64,000 nucleotides of DNA from Neocallimastix lanati (nom. inval.) (lineage: Eukaryota > Neocallimastigomycota > Neocallimastigomycetes > Neocallimastigales > Neocallimastigaceae). Both the position numbers and the translations under genes were made by a program. Numbering within the stretch: the stretch's first letter is position 1; every line of letters begins with the position of its first letter. Where the stretch lies: NCBI GenBank assembly GCA_016946835.1, contig JACVTC010000039.1:1050001-1114000 (forward strand), given 5' to 3'. The notes beneath the pieces are model-generated. The model ran no database searches. It was given only the letters and a program-made list of their open reading frames with translations, and was not told where the DNA came from. Below, in pieces: positions 29,271-44,495 of this stretch.

Positions 29271-32200
29271 GCTCTTTTATATATTATAAAAACTTATATA
29301 CATAATAAATAACAAAGTTTTTTTTTTTTTTTTTTTTTTTTATGTTTGTTTGTTTGTTGTTTTTATATTATTATTAATATTATTTTCTTTTTTTTTTATA
29401 TATATATATTTTTTATTTTATAATTTATTTTCGTTTATCTTTTTTATGGATAAATATTTTTTAATATATTAAAGTAATAAAAGTATAAAACGTTTAAAAT
29501 TATTATTTATTAAATATACTTTCTTAACTTGAATATTTATTATGCTTTTTTTTTTTTTTTTTTTTTAAATAAATATATATATATTTTTATTAAACTATAT
29601 TATTTTTAAATTATTAAATATACTTTTTTTTTATTCATTATTATTATTATTATTAAATACTTTTATATATTTTACTCTATTTATTTGTCACTTGTTTTTT
29701 TTTTTTTTAAAAAAAAAAATACTAAAAGTTTAAAAAATTTCATCGGTACATAATACAGAATGAAAAGAAAAAAAAATTTTTTTAAAAGAAAAATAAAATA
29801 ATATATATATATATAAATAAATAAAAAAAAAAAAATTCTTACTTTATTAATAGGTTTAAGTTAATTGGAGGGATTTTTTTTCTTCTCTTTTTATAGTTTT
29901 ATATACATAATTATGTTTATTTTTTTTTTTTTTTTTTTGTATTTGTTAATAATTTAACTGTAAACTACTTTTTTTTTTTTTTATTTTTAATATAAAAAAA
30001 AAAAATGCTTTATTTTTCTATTTTTTTTATTTTAAAAAAAAAAAAAAAAAGATTTATATTATTTTCTTTTTTTTTTAAGATTGAAATAATATTTTTCGAT
30101 AACTCTATAACAAATAAGATATTTGATTATAATCACTTTGTAAAATAAATAGTTTATTATTATTTACTAATTTTTTTTTTTTTTTATTCTTTAAATAAAA
30201 TATTATTAAAATAAAGTAAAAAAAAATAAAATTTTAAATTAAATAAATAAATATTAATTTAGTTGTATAAATTTTTTTTCTTTTCTTTAATTTGTATATA
30301 TATACTTTTTTATTGATTATTTTTATATGTACTTCAAGTACTTCTTTATATTACTATTATTTAAATAAATAAATAAATAATAAATAAAAGAAAAGAATAT
30401 CTATCAAATATACAAAAAAAAAAGATGCTATTATTTTTTTTTAAAAAAAAAAAATAAAAATTAATTATAATTTTTCATATTTTGTTGAAAAAATATAAAG
30501 AGGTAAAAATATTTTTAATAAGAAAATATTTTTTTAAAAAAAAAAAAAAAAAAAAAAGGAAAATAATAAAAAAAAAATTTTTTTAATAATAAGAATTATT
30601 ATTAATAATTAAATAATAAAAATTATTATTAATAATTAAATATAAAATAAAATAAAAATATAAAATATAAAATATAAAATAAATTAAATTAAATTAAATT
30701 AGTTTATTTTATTTGTATTATTATTTAATTACTTTTATTATATAATTATTTTATTTTTTTTTATTACTATTTAATTATTTTTATTTTTATTATTTAATTA
30801 TTTTTTTTTTTTATTTTTTATTTTTTTTTATTAGGTAATTATTTTATTTATTATGTAATTATTTTAATCTTAATCTTAATATATTAAATATATTAAATAT
30901 ATGAAGTAATAAAAAAAATTTTTTTTTATTTTATTTTTTTTTTTTTTATATTTATTTTATTATAAAATAAAATTTTTGGAATAATAGAAATTACAATAAT
31001 AGTAAAATAAAATAAAATAAAATAAATAAATAAATAAATAAAAGTTTATAATTTAAATTTATTATTAAATATCCTTTTAATTATCCTAAATAATTAATTA
31101 TCGTCTTTTTTTATTTTTTTTATTATTATTTTTTTTTTACTTTTTTTTATTTTTTTTTTTTTATTATTTTTAATTTTTAATTTTTTTTTTTTTTAATTTT
31201 TTAATTTTTTAATTTTATTTTTTTTTTTTTAATTTTAATAATTAAAATAATAAAATTATAATTTTTCTTTCTTTCTTTATTTCTTTATTTATTTTTAATT
31301 TTTAATTATTTATAATTAATCATACTAATATTAACTATTTAAATTTAGATTTAATTATAATTAAAAATGATTCAATATCATCTTTATTAAATAACAGCAT
31401 TATAATTATTTATTTCATACTATTAGTACTATCCATTTATTTATTTATATGAACAAATTTTATTATTACTATTTATTTATTTATTTATTTATTTATTTTA
31501 TTTTATTTATTTATTTAATGATTACTTAATGATTATTTTTTATTATATGATATTATTATATATGATAATAATAATAAGTTTTATAAACATTATAATAACA
31601 TTATAATAATTGTTATAAACTTTAAATAATAAATGAATAATAACTAATAAATAATAATAAATAAATAAGTAATAAATAATAAATAAATTTGTATATTTAT
31701 ATATACAAAAAAATATAATTAAATTTATATCATTTATATAAATATATTATTTAATTTAATTTTTATTAAATTTATTATTAATTAAAAAAAATTATTTATT
31801 TATTTAATTTATTTATTTATTTATTCATCAATTGTTTATGGAATAGAGTTAAACTTTTTTTTTTTATTTTTTATCATGTTTTATTTATATAAACATTTAT
31901 ACAATTTTTTTTCATAGGACAAAAAAAAAAAAGTAAACCATTTTTTATATAAAAATAAAAATAAAAAAAATAAAAATTTAAATATTTATATATAAATATA
32001 TATAAGAAAAATAATGATTTTTATCATTTGAAATTTTATTTTATTTTATTTTATATACATCAACTTTTTATTTACTCTCTATTTTTCAAATAAAAAATCC
32101 TACTATTTTATTTTATTTTGCTACTTATTCTACTATGCTCTTCTATTCTATTTTATTTTTTTTTTTTCTTTAATAATTATTTTTAATTTTTTTTATTCTT

Positions 32201-33796
32201 TAATTATTTTATTTTAATTCTATTTTAGTTTTATTTTTTTTTATATATGTAATTTAAATGAAGATATATAATTTGTTTCTACTGTAATATATATTCCAAA
32301 GTTCATCAATTAATAGTATATATATTAATTAATTTACTCCAGTGTATTATAATGAAATCAAATCTTTAATCTTTTTTATGTACAAAAAAAAATTTCGATT
32401 GACATATATTTTAATTAAAAAATTAAATTATTAAAAAAGAATTTAAATTTATTATTAAATAAGGTTTAAGTTTATTAAATAATGTTTAATATATTTTAAA
32501 TTTTTTTAATATATTTTAATATATTTAAGGATGATTTAAGAAAAAAAAATTTTATTTTATTTTAATTTTATTTCATTTAAAATAGAATGTAATCTATTTT
32601 ATATGGTAAAGTTATTTTTATATATATTCTATTGTATTAAATATTATATCTGTATATATAGAAAATAAAACAATTTCTATTTAAATTATATATTATTTAA
32701 TTATATTTTTAATTAATTTATATATATACCATAAAATAGGATTTAAAGTTTAAAAAAAAAAAAAAAGGTCGAATCAATTATAAATTAAATATAAACATTA
32801 TAATACAAAATATAATAAATATTAAAATACATTAAAATATAATATAAACATAAATATATAGGTAATATTATGCAAATACAATAAATAAAAATAAATATAA
32901 ATAATATAAAAATAATATAATAAATATCTATAAAAGATAAAAAAAAAGGATATAAAATAAAAATAAAATTATTATATATTTATATTTATTATAATTAATT
33001 ATATTTATTATAACTATATTTATTATAATTTATTATATATTTATTATCATTAATTTTGTATTTTATACTGGAATGTGAGATTTTCTTTTAATTATTATAT
33101 ATTTAATTATTTATTATTATGTTATTTCATTTATTCTATTATTTCTATTTTTTTTTTTTTTTTTAAAAAAATTATTTATTATAATGTTATTATGTTATTT
33201 TGTTATTTTTTTTTTAATTATTTTATTATTTTATTTATTATTTATTATTATGTTATTTCATTATTATTCAGTTTTATTTAATCTCTCCATTTGAAATTGA
33301 ATGTATTACACTAAAAATGAAAATAATAATAATTATAATAATTTTCTTTTTAGTATTTTAATATTATTATTTTATTAATTGATTTTATAATTATTTTTTT
33401 AATATTTTATTTTTGTTAAGTATCCTTATATTTACTTTTTTAATCCTTTTAATTCTTTTATATTATTTATTATTAAATATTAAATAAAAAAAAAAACTTA
33501 AATTTTCACAATTAATAATAAATTAATATTATCATATTATTATTAATACTGTTATTAATATTAATAAAATACTTTATTTTTTTAATTTTTATTATCGAAA
33601 TAATTCTTTTTAGTATTATTATTTATTCCTTTAATTTTGTTATTTACAATTTATTATATAATTATTAACTACTCATTACTTAATAGTTATTATTTAATAA
33701 TTAACTACTTATTACTTTATACATTTTTAATAATTAATCATTAATTATTTTATCATTAATTATATATATATATATATATATATTTTTGGTTTTCTT

Positions 33797-33837
<41 letters not shown>

Positions 33838-35785
33838 ATTATTATCAGTAGTCTTTCTTTAAATATTTCTAAAGAGATGAAAAGGATGGGGGTCACTAGG
33901 GTTAGTATTTTAGATAAGAAAATAATAAATTTAGGTTGATTTTTTTTTTTTTTTTAGTTATTTTTCGAATTAAGACGAGACGAAAGAAAAGAAATTAAAT
34001 TAAATCAAATCAAATTAAATTAATATAATTGTTAATTATTAAGATTAATTATTATTGTTATTTCTTGATGATTACTAATTCATATTAATAATAATATGAT
34101 TATTAATGATTATTGGTATTATTTATTGGTATAATTAGATTGATTAGTTTATTCATCTTCACCCTTTAAATTTTTTTTTTTTTTTTTTTTAATTATTTAT
34201 TAACCTCTAATACTTTTAATATTTTTTTTAATAAAAAAAAGTAATTAATAAAGAAATAAAAATAATAATGAAATTATATTAAATGTAGGTATATCATCCT
34301 ATCAATTTTTAAATAGTAAAAATTTATTAAACTAAAAGGACTTTATAAAATAAAATCAATGCTCTTATATATATATATATATAAACTATTTATTAAATTT
34401 ATTATTTTTAATTTATTTATTAATATTTCATTAAATTCTAATTTTAAAGGAATTAATATAAATAGGTAAAAAAAAAAAGGATAACAAAAAGTAACATAAA
34501 ATAAATAATAATTTTTAATATTAATAATTTTTAATAATAATAATATATAATATTAATAATTTTTAATATTAATAATTTTTAGTAATAATAATTTTTAATA
34601 TATAAAAAAATTTAATTATAAAAATGAAATAAATTTGAGAATATTTTTTTTAAAGTTTGAGGATAATAATAATTAATATATAAATAATTAATAACAAAAA
34701 AAATTAAAATTCAATGTCAATGGAAGAATAATAATTAATTATTAATCTAAAATAAAATAGTTAAAAATAAATAATTATTAATTAAAAAAAATAAATAAAA
34801 AAAAAATTAAATTAAAAATAATTAAATAATATAAAATAATTAAATAATTAAATAAAATAAATAAAATAAAATAAAAATATAAATAAAAATAAAAATAAAA
34901 AATTTAAAAACATGATAAATGAAAAATATAAATAAAAAAAAAAAAATGTCGATATAATTTATTAATAAATAAAGTTTAAATATAAGATTTTATAATAAAT
35001 AAAGGTATTAAAATTAAAAAAAAAATTACAATTATAAAATAATAAATAATAAATAATAAATAATTGAATAATAAATAATAAATAATAAATAATTGAATAA
35101 TAAATAATTGAATAATAAATAATAAATAATAAATATTTTAAATAAAAGAACAATTAATAAATAATAAATAGTAAATAATCAAATAGTAAATAATCAATAA
35201 TCAATAATCAATAATAATTAAATAATAAAATTATTAAATTATTAAAATGTATTAATTAAATCATTATTTTTAATTATCTATTTTTATTATTTTATTTTAT
35301 TTAATTTTAATTTTATCTTTTTTTTTTTTTTTTTTGATTGATTATTAATAATTGATATAACAAAAAAAAAACAAAACAATTAATAAATAAAAATAAAATT
35401 ATTTTTTTTTTAAAAAAAAAAAAGAATAAAAATTTTAATTACTTACCAAGATTTAAATCTTTAATTTATAAGTAAAATAAAATAAAATGAAATGAAATAA
35501 AAATTTATTTATTTAAAACAAAAAAGTATAAATATAAATATAAATATAAATATAAATATAAATTTATAAAAGATACATTAAGAATAAATAAAAAATAAAT
35601 AATTTTTTTTCTTAAACATTAAAATTTTCATTAATTAATAATTATATTATAGATAAAATAAAATAAAAATAAATCTAAATACTTTTTATTTATTTATTTA
35701 TTTATTTATTATGTTGACTAAACAAATTTTCTACCAATTATCCCAAGAAATATTAAAAAAAAATAATGATAATGAATAATGATAA

Positions 35786-35823
<38 letters not shown>

Positions 35824-36913
35824 TAAAATTTATCATTATTTTTAATTATTAATTAAAAAGTTAATATAACATATAAAAATTAATATAACATATAACATAT
35901 AAAATATAAAATTAAAATATAAAATTAAAATAAAAATAAAAATAAGAATAATTAATTCATGATTAATAATTAAAAATAATTAATTTATTCTATATATAAA
36001 AATAAGATGATTAAAAAAAAAATCTTTTCTTCCTTATTTTTTTAATTACACATTAAATGATAATATATCCATCATATATATTATTAATATATTCATGAGA
36101 AATAAAAAAATATATCCATAATTAAAATATATATATATAAATATATTAAATGATTAAATAAAAATATATAAATAAAAAATAAAAATAAAATATTAAAATA
36201 TTTATAAAACACATTTAAAATTCAGATTATTATATTTATTATTATTATTTTTATTATTTTTATTACATTTTTTTTTCATATTAATGATTATAGATTATTA
36301 TTATTATTATAAATAGTATTATTTTATAATTTTTTTTTTCAAGATGACAAAGTAAATCAAAACTATTTTAAAAATAATAATTAAAAAAAAATTTTTTTTA
36401 TTTATTTTACCTAATTTTAACAATTACCACATGGTTGATCTTTTATTAAAAAAAAAATAATAATAAAAGAAAAAAAAAAATAAAAAAATTGATACATGCA
36501 TAAAAATATAAAAAATAAATAATTAAAAACTATTTAATGAGTTTATTATATAATTTATTTATTAATGATTAAAAAAAAAAAGATGATTTCGAAAAAAAAA
36601 ATAAAAAAAGGTTTATAAAATAAAATAAACTGGAATAATAATAATGAAAATAAAAGAAAAGAAAAACTTAATAATATATGATTAATCATTAAATTATTTT
36701 ACATATTTTAATATTTCATTTAAAGTCAAAATACCTTTTATTTTTTATACAAAATTTAAATTCTTAAAAAATAAAATAAACAAAAATACGAAAGGTCAGT
36801 CATTCAGTCATTTGCCTCGTATATTTTTTTTTTTTATTATTTTTTTTTTACCGACAACTAAAAATTTAAAAAAAAAAAAAAATTCAAAAAATAATAATAA
36901 TAATAATTATAAA

Positions 36914-36946
<33 letters not shown>

Positions 36947-37223
36947 TATAAAAATTTTTTATTAAAAAAAAAAAAAGTCCACGCCATAACCTTAAAAAAA
37001 AAAAATAAAAAAAAAAAATTAAAAAAATTAAAAAGAATATAAAAATAAATATTAACACAATATATGGTACAATATAGACAACCATATATTATTTAATTAT
37101 AAATAAATATTAATGTGTACATAATATATATTATGGATATAGGACAGATATATAATATAATATAATGTAATATATATTAATTATAAATAAATAATTAAAA
37201 AAATTTAAAATTTAAAAAATATT
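28581..37223. other. Gene-free A+T-rich DNA, left part (includes homeodomain gene upstream region)
   Basis: The first few hundred bases are the presumed promoter of the homeodomain gene. The rest is poly-A/T, TTTA, AATA and TA repeats without any ORF of protein-like composition; the longest frames are Tyr/Ile/Phe/Lys strings. Slightly more complex islands lie at about 33840-33990 and 36780-37000, without recognisable content. Confidence 0.6.
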
Positions 37224-37717
37224 AAACAATAAATAAAAAAAAAAAAAAAAAAATAAGAAATAAAAATAAAGAAATTAAAAAAAAAAAAAAAAAGTTGAAA
37301 GATTTAAATAGTATCAATGAAGTCATCATGAAGAAATGTAAAAAAAAAAAAAAAATTAATTTTAAAAACAATAAATAAAAAAAAAATTTAAAATAAAAAA
37401 ATACGAGAAAAAAAAAATAAAATAAGAAATAAAAATAAAGAAATTAAAAAAAAAAAAAAAAAAAAGTTGAAAGATTTAAATAGTATCAATGAAGTCATCA
37501 TGAAGAAATGTAAAAAAAAAAAAAAAATTAATTTTAAAAACAATAAATAAAAAAAAATTTAAAATAAAAAAATACGAGAAGAAAAAAAAAATAAAATAAG
37601 AAATAAAAATAAAGAAATTAAAAAAAAAAAAAAAAAAAGTTGAAAGATTTAAATAGTATCAATGGAGTCATCATGAAGAAATGTAAAAAAAAAAAAAAAA
37701 ATTAATTTTAAAAAGTT
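37224..37717. repeat. Tandem array of ~172-bp units (about 2.8 copies)
   Basis: The core gttgaaagatttaaatagta recurs at 37294, 37466 and 37639 (spacing 172 and 173 bases), each followed by a conserved gtcatcatgaagaaatgtaa segment and flanked by A tracts, a taagaaataaaaataaagaa leader and a tacgag segment. The first copy lacks part of its left side. Copies differ by only a few substitutions and A-tract lengths, so the amplification is recent. Confidence 0.9.
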
Positions 37718-39674
37718 TAATTAAAATAATAATAATTATAAAAAATATATATCCAATATTTATATATATATATATATATAAAAACATTTAATATTTATAT
37801 TTAGAGTGATTTATAAAATTTTAAAACTATTAAAAATAGTTGTTATTTTAATTATCTTTATTTTTAATTAGGTATTTTTAATTAGATTACTTTTTAATTA
37901 AAAATAAATAAATATATATAATAATATATATATAATTAATTAAAATAGGTACATTGACTATTTATTCTACAAATCATTTGATTTTTTTTTTTTTTAGTAT
38001 GATTACTACTACAACTACTATTAATATTCTACTATTAACATTTTTTTTGTATTTTTGTATTAAATTATTTTTTTATAACTAAAAAAAAATATATATATAT
38101 ATTCATAGAATAAAAGGAATTTGAGGTATGTTGAAAATTTATAATTTTCATATATATTTCATTATTAATAATAATTTTTTTTTTATAATTTCACCAAATT
38201 ATTGCTTTTTTTTTTTTTTTTTTTTTTTAAATTATTTTTATTTTATTTTTTTTAATTAATAATTAATAATTCTTTTTAAAAGAATTTAAAAAAAAAAGTA
38301 ATTATAATAATTTCTAAAAATAATTTTAAACACTTTTTTTTTTTTAATTAAATTGATTAAGAATGTCATTAAATTTTAAATAAACTAAAAAAAAAAATAA
38401 TTAAAAAATAATTTAAAAAAAAAAAAAAAAATAAGTAAATAAAATTAATAATTGAAAAAAAAAATAAAAAATAGAAAAAAAGGATTAATTTTTTTAAAAT
38501 TAAAATAACGAAAAAAAAAAAAAAAAAAAAAAAAAACTTTTTAATTTTTAATTTATAATTATTAATTTTTTATTTTTACTTATATATATTTCTATTATTT
38601 CTATTGTTTTTATATTTAAAAATAATGCATAAAACAAAATAGAAAAAAAAAAATTAAAAAAAAAAAAGATAAATATATAAATATAACTAATAATAATAAT
38701 AAAAAAAAATCAACATAAAAATATTTGAAAAAAAAAATTGTTTACTTTTTTATTTTAAAATATCTAAAATGGATAAAAAAAAAGTTTAAAGTTTAATTTT
38801 ATTTGTTAATTTTTTTTTCATTTAAATGAATGTTAAAAAAAAGTTTTTAATTATTATAAATATATATATTTATTTATAATTATTACTTTAATTTTTATTA
38901 AATAAAAAAAATTGTTTACATTTTTTATATCGATATATATATATTTAAAAAAAAAAAAAAGATTTTTACTATTTATTTTTTTTTATTATAGAAATCATAA
39001 AAGTAAAGCTTTTTTTTTTTTTAATTATTATTATAGTTTATGTATATTTTTTTATATCCTTTTTTCTATCGAATTTTAAAAGTTATTTTTTATATATTAT
39101 ATTTATATTATAAAACAAACAATTAAAACCATTAATAATAATAAAATAATTAGTAATAATAATATAAATAATATAATAAAAAAAATTAATAAAAAAGAAT
39201 AATACTATAATTAAGCCATAATAAAAATTAAAATATAATAAAAAAACTAAAAAAAAAAAATATTTATTCGTAAATTTTTAATAATAATAATAATAAAGTA
39301 TTTTTATTTTTTTACCTTTTTTTTCTCATATTTTCTTTTCAATCTATTTATTATTTATATAATAATAGCAATACGATTATTTAATGATGATAATAAAAAA
39401 AAATTATTTTATATTATTTATTCATGAAATAATAGTATAATAGTATTCACTATTAATTAGTAATGAAATGATAAAATTAATAAACAGACTTTCATAACAA
39501 TAGAAAAATACTCTAAATCCTATTAGGTAATATTTAATAATTTAAATATAAATAATGAATAGTCATAATAAAATAATAAATAAGAATTAAATTCCATTGT
39601 TTATATAAACAAAATTTTATATATTAATAATTATAGTTTGTAATAAAAAAAATTTTTTTTTCAAAAATAATAAA

Positions 39675-39795
39675 ATATCAAAAAAATAATAATTAAATAA
39701 TTCAAAAAATAATAATTAAGTATCAAAAAATAATAATCAAGTATCAAAAAATAATTATTGTTTATTGAATTATTTAATTATTATTTTTTTGATAT
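39675..39795. repeat. Perfect 31-bp inverted repeat with 59-base spacer
   Basis: The left arm 39675-39705 begins atatcaaaaaaataataatt and ends ttcaa. The right arm 39765-39795 begins ttgaattatttaattattat and is its exact complement. The spacer contains further partial direct copies of the tatcaaaaaataataat element, and another copy follows the right arm. Confidence 0.9.
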
Positions 39796-40786
39796 TTAAT
39801 TATTAAGTATCAAAAAATAATAATTAAATATAATAAAAATTTTTTTTTAAGGATGATGAATTTAATCTAATCTAATTTAATTTATTTAATTTAATTTAAT
39901 TTAATCTAATCTAATTTAATCTAATTTAATTTGATTTAATTTAACTTCATTATAAAAAATAATTTTTTATTTTATTTTTATTTATTTTTATTCTTTTTAT
40001 TTAATATAATATTTATATCTATATTTATATATTTATATATTTTTTTATATTTATTTAGATTAATTTTTTTTATTATTTCATTATTTAATTATATATATAA
40101 ATATATTTTAAATATTTTATAAAGTTTTAATTATTATTTTATTTAATTATTACTTATTATTTTTATTTATTTTATTTTTAATTTAACCATTTCCATTTTT
40201 ACCATTTTGTTTATATTTTATTAATATATGAAGGCGGATAATGTGGAATTAACTATAAATATATTAAATTTATATATTAATACTATTTATTATTAACTAT
40301 TTATTATTTATTATATATTATATATTATATATTATATATTATATATTATTTAATTATTTATTATTTACTATTTTATTATTCAATTATTTATTATTTATTA
40401 CTTATTATTATTTATTATTTATTATTTATTTATTTATTATTTATTATTTATTTATTTATTATTCAATCCTTTATTATTCAATTATTTATTATTTAATTAT
40501 TCAATCCTTTATTATTCAATTAATTATTATTTATTATTTATTATTTATTATATTTTTTAATTACATTTTATTTGGGCAATGATTAGATTAAATTTAATTT
40601 AATTTGTATTTTATGATATTTTATCTTTTTTAATATACTATATATTTTTACATAAATAAATAAGAATTGAGAATAGAATGATATAAAAAATATCAAAATA
40701 TTACAAACTAAAAACTCCTACCATTAAGTGTTCAATGTTTTTATAAGAAAATAATATTATTTATTCAATACTTTTTCTTATGTATC

Positions 40787-40825
<39 letters not shown>

Positions 40826-43198
40826 TTAATTTTTTCTTTTTCTTATTCTCTTTCTTTATTTTTTTTTTTAATAATTCTATATAATAAAAATAAATATTTT
40901 TATTGTATTTTTTTTTTTTTTTAATAATTCTATATATATTTATTTTTATTGTATTTTTTTTATATATTAAATTTTTTGAGATAAAAAAAGAAATATATTT
41001 AATTATATCATTCAATAATTAAATAATATATTAGAAATATATTACAATACAATCCATCCTATACATTTCCACAAAACCCAAGCCAAAATAAAAATTTATT
41101 TTTGATAATAGCAAAATATTAAATTAATTTTTATTTATTTATTTTTATTATATTTATTTATTTAATTTCTATTTTTTTTTTTAAAAAAAAAAGATAATTA
41201 AAAAAAATTATTTATAAAAAAAAAAAAAACAAGTGGAAAACAACAATGGAAATTAAAATTATAAAAAAAATTTTTTTTTTTTTAATTTTTAATTTCAAAT
41301 TCAATTCAATTCAATAAAATTCAATAATATATAAGATTTGTATATTAAAACGGTTGACTTTTTATCTCTTCTTCTTATTGAATGATGAAATTATTAATTA
41401 TTCTATAAAAATAAGTTTTTTTATTTTAAAAAATAAAGAAAATAAAAAAAAAATTATTAAAATTTATTACATAAAAATGGTCATAGAATTTTATAATATT
41501 ATTTCAACTATTTATTTTATTCAATCTGTTCAATATATATATATATATTTCAACATTATCTTTCATTATATATATTTCAACCATATATTTTTATTCAATC
41601 TATACTTTTCATTATATATTTCAACTATTCATTTTTAGTTTATTTTATTCTTATTAATACTTAAATCTTTTATGCCACTTTACTATTCTATTCTATTCTA
41701 TTTCTATTTTTTAATATTTAATTATATAATATTTTATTTTATAATATTTTATTTTATAATATTTTATTTTTTTCTGGATTTCTTTTATTTTTTTTTTTTA
41801 TCCTTTCACGAATCATCATCAGGAAAAAAAATATAATATATAATATATAATATATATAAATATAATTAAATATATATTAATATTAAAAACAAAACAAATA
41901 AATGAAATAAATAAAATTTCAAAAAAAAAAAAATAAATAAATAAATAAATAAAAACAATGGAAATGAAACTATCCAATAAGAAAAAATAACAAAAAAATT
42001 TTTTTTTAAGGAATGTAATTTTTTTTTTTAATTTTATGGTTTACTATTCTTATATTCTTATTCTTCTTATTATTATTCTTGTGTCATAATTCTTTTTATT
42101 GCTATTATTATTTTTGTTATTATTTATTATTTATTATTAATAACTAAAATCTATAAAATCCAATTAAAAATTAAAAAATTTTTTATTTTTTTTTCCCAAA
42201 TAAAATAGGGACATTTATTTCATATGAAGATATAAAAAAAATGATATAATAAAAAAAATATATATATGTTATAAAATATATTACATAAATTTTTATTTTT
42301 AATATATTTATTTATGTATATATTCTTTTTATATTTTATTTTATTCTATTCATTATTATTACTATTCATTATTATTGCTAATTATTAATCAATGATTTCA
42401 TTTAATAATAAATAAGTAAATACTATGTAATTAATAAATAATAATATATAATAATTAAATCTATAAAAATATAATTAAAATATAAAATAAATAAATAAAA
42501 AGAAAAAACAATAAAAAAATAAATTATCATTTCCTAAAAAAGATTTTCCAAAAAAAATAAAGTTTAAAAAATAAATTTTTTTTAACCTTTATGTGGCTTG
42601 GATTACTATACTATTTATATTTGGTTTTAAAATGTTTTAAAAAATGAAAATAAGGATTGAGAAATAAATTAATTACTAATAAATATTGAATAACATTTAA
42701 ATAACTAATAAATAATGGAATAACAATTAAATAAATAACAAATAATAAATAATAATAATAAATAATAAATATATATTTATTAGGAAAAAGTCATAATAAG
42801 TAAAAAAAAAAAACTCGATTAGATAGAAAAAATGTAGTTAGTTATTTGAGTCGTTTAATTCTTTTTTTTTTTTATTTCTTTTTTTACTATAATAATTAAA
42901 ATATTTTTTTTTATATTTTTTTTTTATATTTTTTTTTAATTTTTATTATTATTATCATTATAATTATTTAAATCACCACCACCACTAAAAATTAACTAAT
43001 GATTTTAAATTAAATTAAAAAATAAACCAATATAGATGAATAGACTAATATATTTTAAATATTTTAATTTTTAATATTTTTAATTCTTTTTGATAGTCAT
43101 CATTATCATTATCATTTAGGTGTAACACTATTCTTAAACCTTATTCTTTATGGTTTTTTTTTTATTTATTTCTAATGGAGTATTATTAAAGATAATAA

Positions 43199-43272
43199 CA
43201 AATAAATAATAAATAATAAATAATAAATAATAAATAATAAATAATAAATAATAAATAATAAATAATAAATAA
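43199..43272. repeat. (AATAAAT)n heptamer array
   Basis: About ten uninterrupted copies of a 7-base unit, the same unit as at 21967-22051. Confidence 0.85.
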
Positions 43273-43499
43273 TTTTTACATTTTAAAGACATTTTAAATA
43301 ATGAAATAAAAAATTTAATAATAAATATTCCAATTTATTATATTTTATTATATTTTATTTTTTAATTATATTTATTTCTTTTAATTTTTTTGTGTTATTC
43401 TTGATATTGTTTTGAATTATTTATTTTCCTATTTTTTTTTTTTGCTATTTAAATAATAATTTACTTTTAATTTTTTTTATATCCACTCACTTTTATAAG

Positions 43500-43760
43500 A
43501 TTATTATTATTTATTATTTATTATTATTTATTATTATTTATTATTTATTATTTATTATTATTTAGTATTATTTATTATTTATTATTATTTAGTATTATTT
43601 ATTATTTATTATTATTTAGTATTATTTATTATTTATTATTATTTATTATTTATTATTTATTATTTATTATTTATTATTATTTATTATTTATTATTATTTA
43701 TTATTTATTATTTATTATTTATTATTATTATTTATTATTATTCATTATTTATTATTATTA
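43500..43760. repeat. TTATTATTTATTA-type minisatellite
   Basis: A 260-base tract of mixed TTA and TTTA steps with a recurring variant containing ttagtattatttattattta (about three copies at ~32-33-base spacing near 43561-43640). Confidence 0.8.
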
Positions 43761-44374
43761 TGGAATAGATACAAAAAACAAAAAAAAAACTTTTTTTTTT
43801 ATTTTGTTGTAAAAATAGTCTAAAGTTAAGTATCATTTCATTCTAAATGGATTACAGTGTATGTATATGTATATAAAAGTAATAATTAAAAAAAAAAATT
43901 TGGTCACCATTTTGGATATTCCAATTGACACATATTATTAGTAAATATATTATGAATAATAAATATATTTATTTAATTTTAATTTTATTTTTATTTTTAT
44001 ATATATTATTTTAATATTTTAAAAATATTAATTTTATTTTTTATTTTTTATTTTTATTTTTATTTTTATATATTGTTTTAATATATTAAAATCTTTTTTT
44101 ATTTTTATTTTTATATTAACTTTATTTGTAAATGATGGTCACCGTCACAAGGATATATAGGGGAAATCACTAACAAAAGAATAAAAATTGAATATTCCAA
44201 AAAATAAAAATAAAAATAAAAAATAAAAAATAAAAAATAAAAAATCAAATTCATTTGAATATGTATAAAATGAATAGAAATGAATACATATATATATATG
44301 ATAAAAAAAAAGGATATATTTATTTTTTTTATGGTATAACATTTTCTGTAAAATAAAATAAAATAAAATAAAGA

Positions 44375-44495
44375 ATAATAATAATAATAATAAATAATAA
44401 TAAATAATAATAAATAATAATAAATAATAATAATAATAATAATAAATAATAAATAATAATAATAATAAATAATAATAATAATAATAATAATAAAT
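44375..44495. repeat. AATAATAAATAAT microsatellite tract
   Basis: About 120 bases of mixed AAT and AAATAAT units without interruption. Non-coding. Confidence 0.85.

Noticed and set aside
33890-33960. Possible interstitial telomere repeat (ctagggttag)
   Set aside because: Only about one and a half TTAGGG units, not tandem; easily chance.
36780-37000. Possible small gene or tRNA-like island (tacgaaaggtcagtcattca)
   Set aside because: Only a 6-bp end pairing and a short direct repeat; no cloverleaf arms or TPsiC-loop consensus, and no ORF.
41354-41638. 94-codon plus-strand frame
   Set aside because: Ile/Tyr/Phe/Lys composition, no domain, no splice partners; typical of A+T-rich noise.
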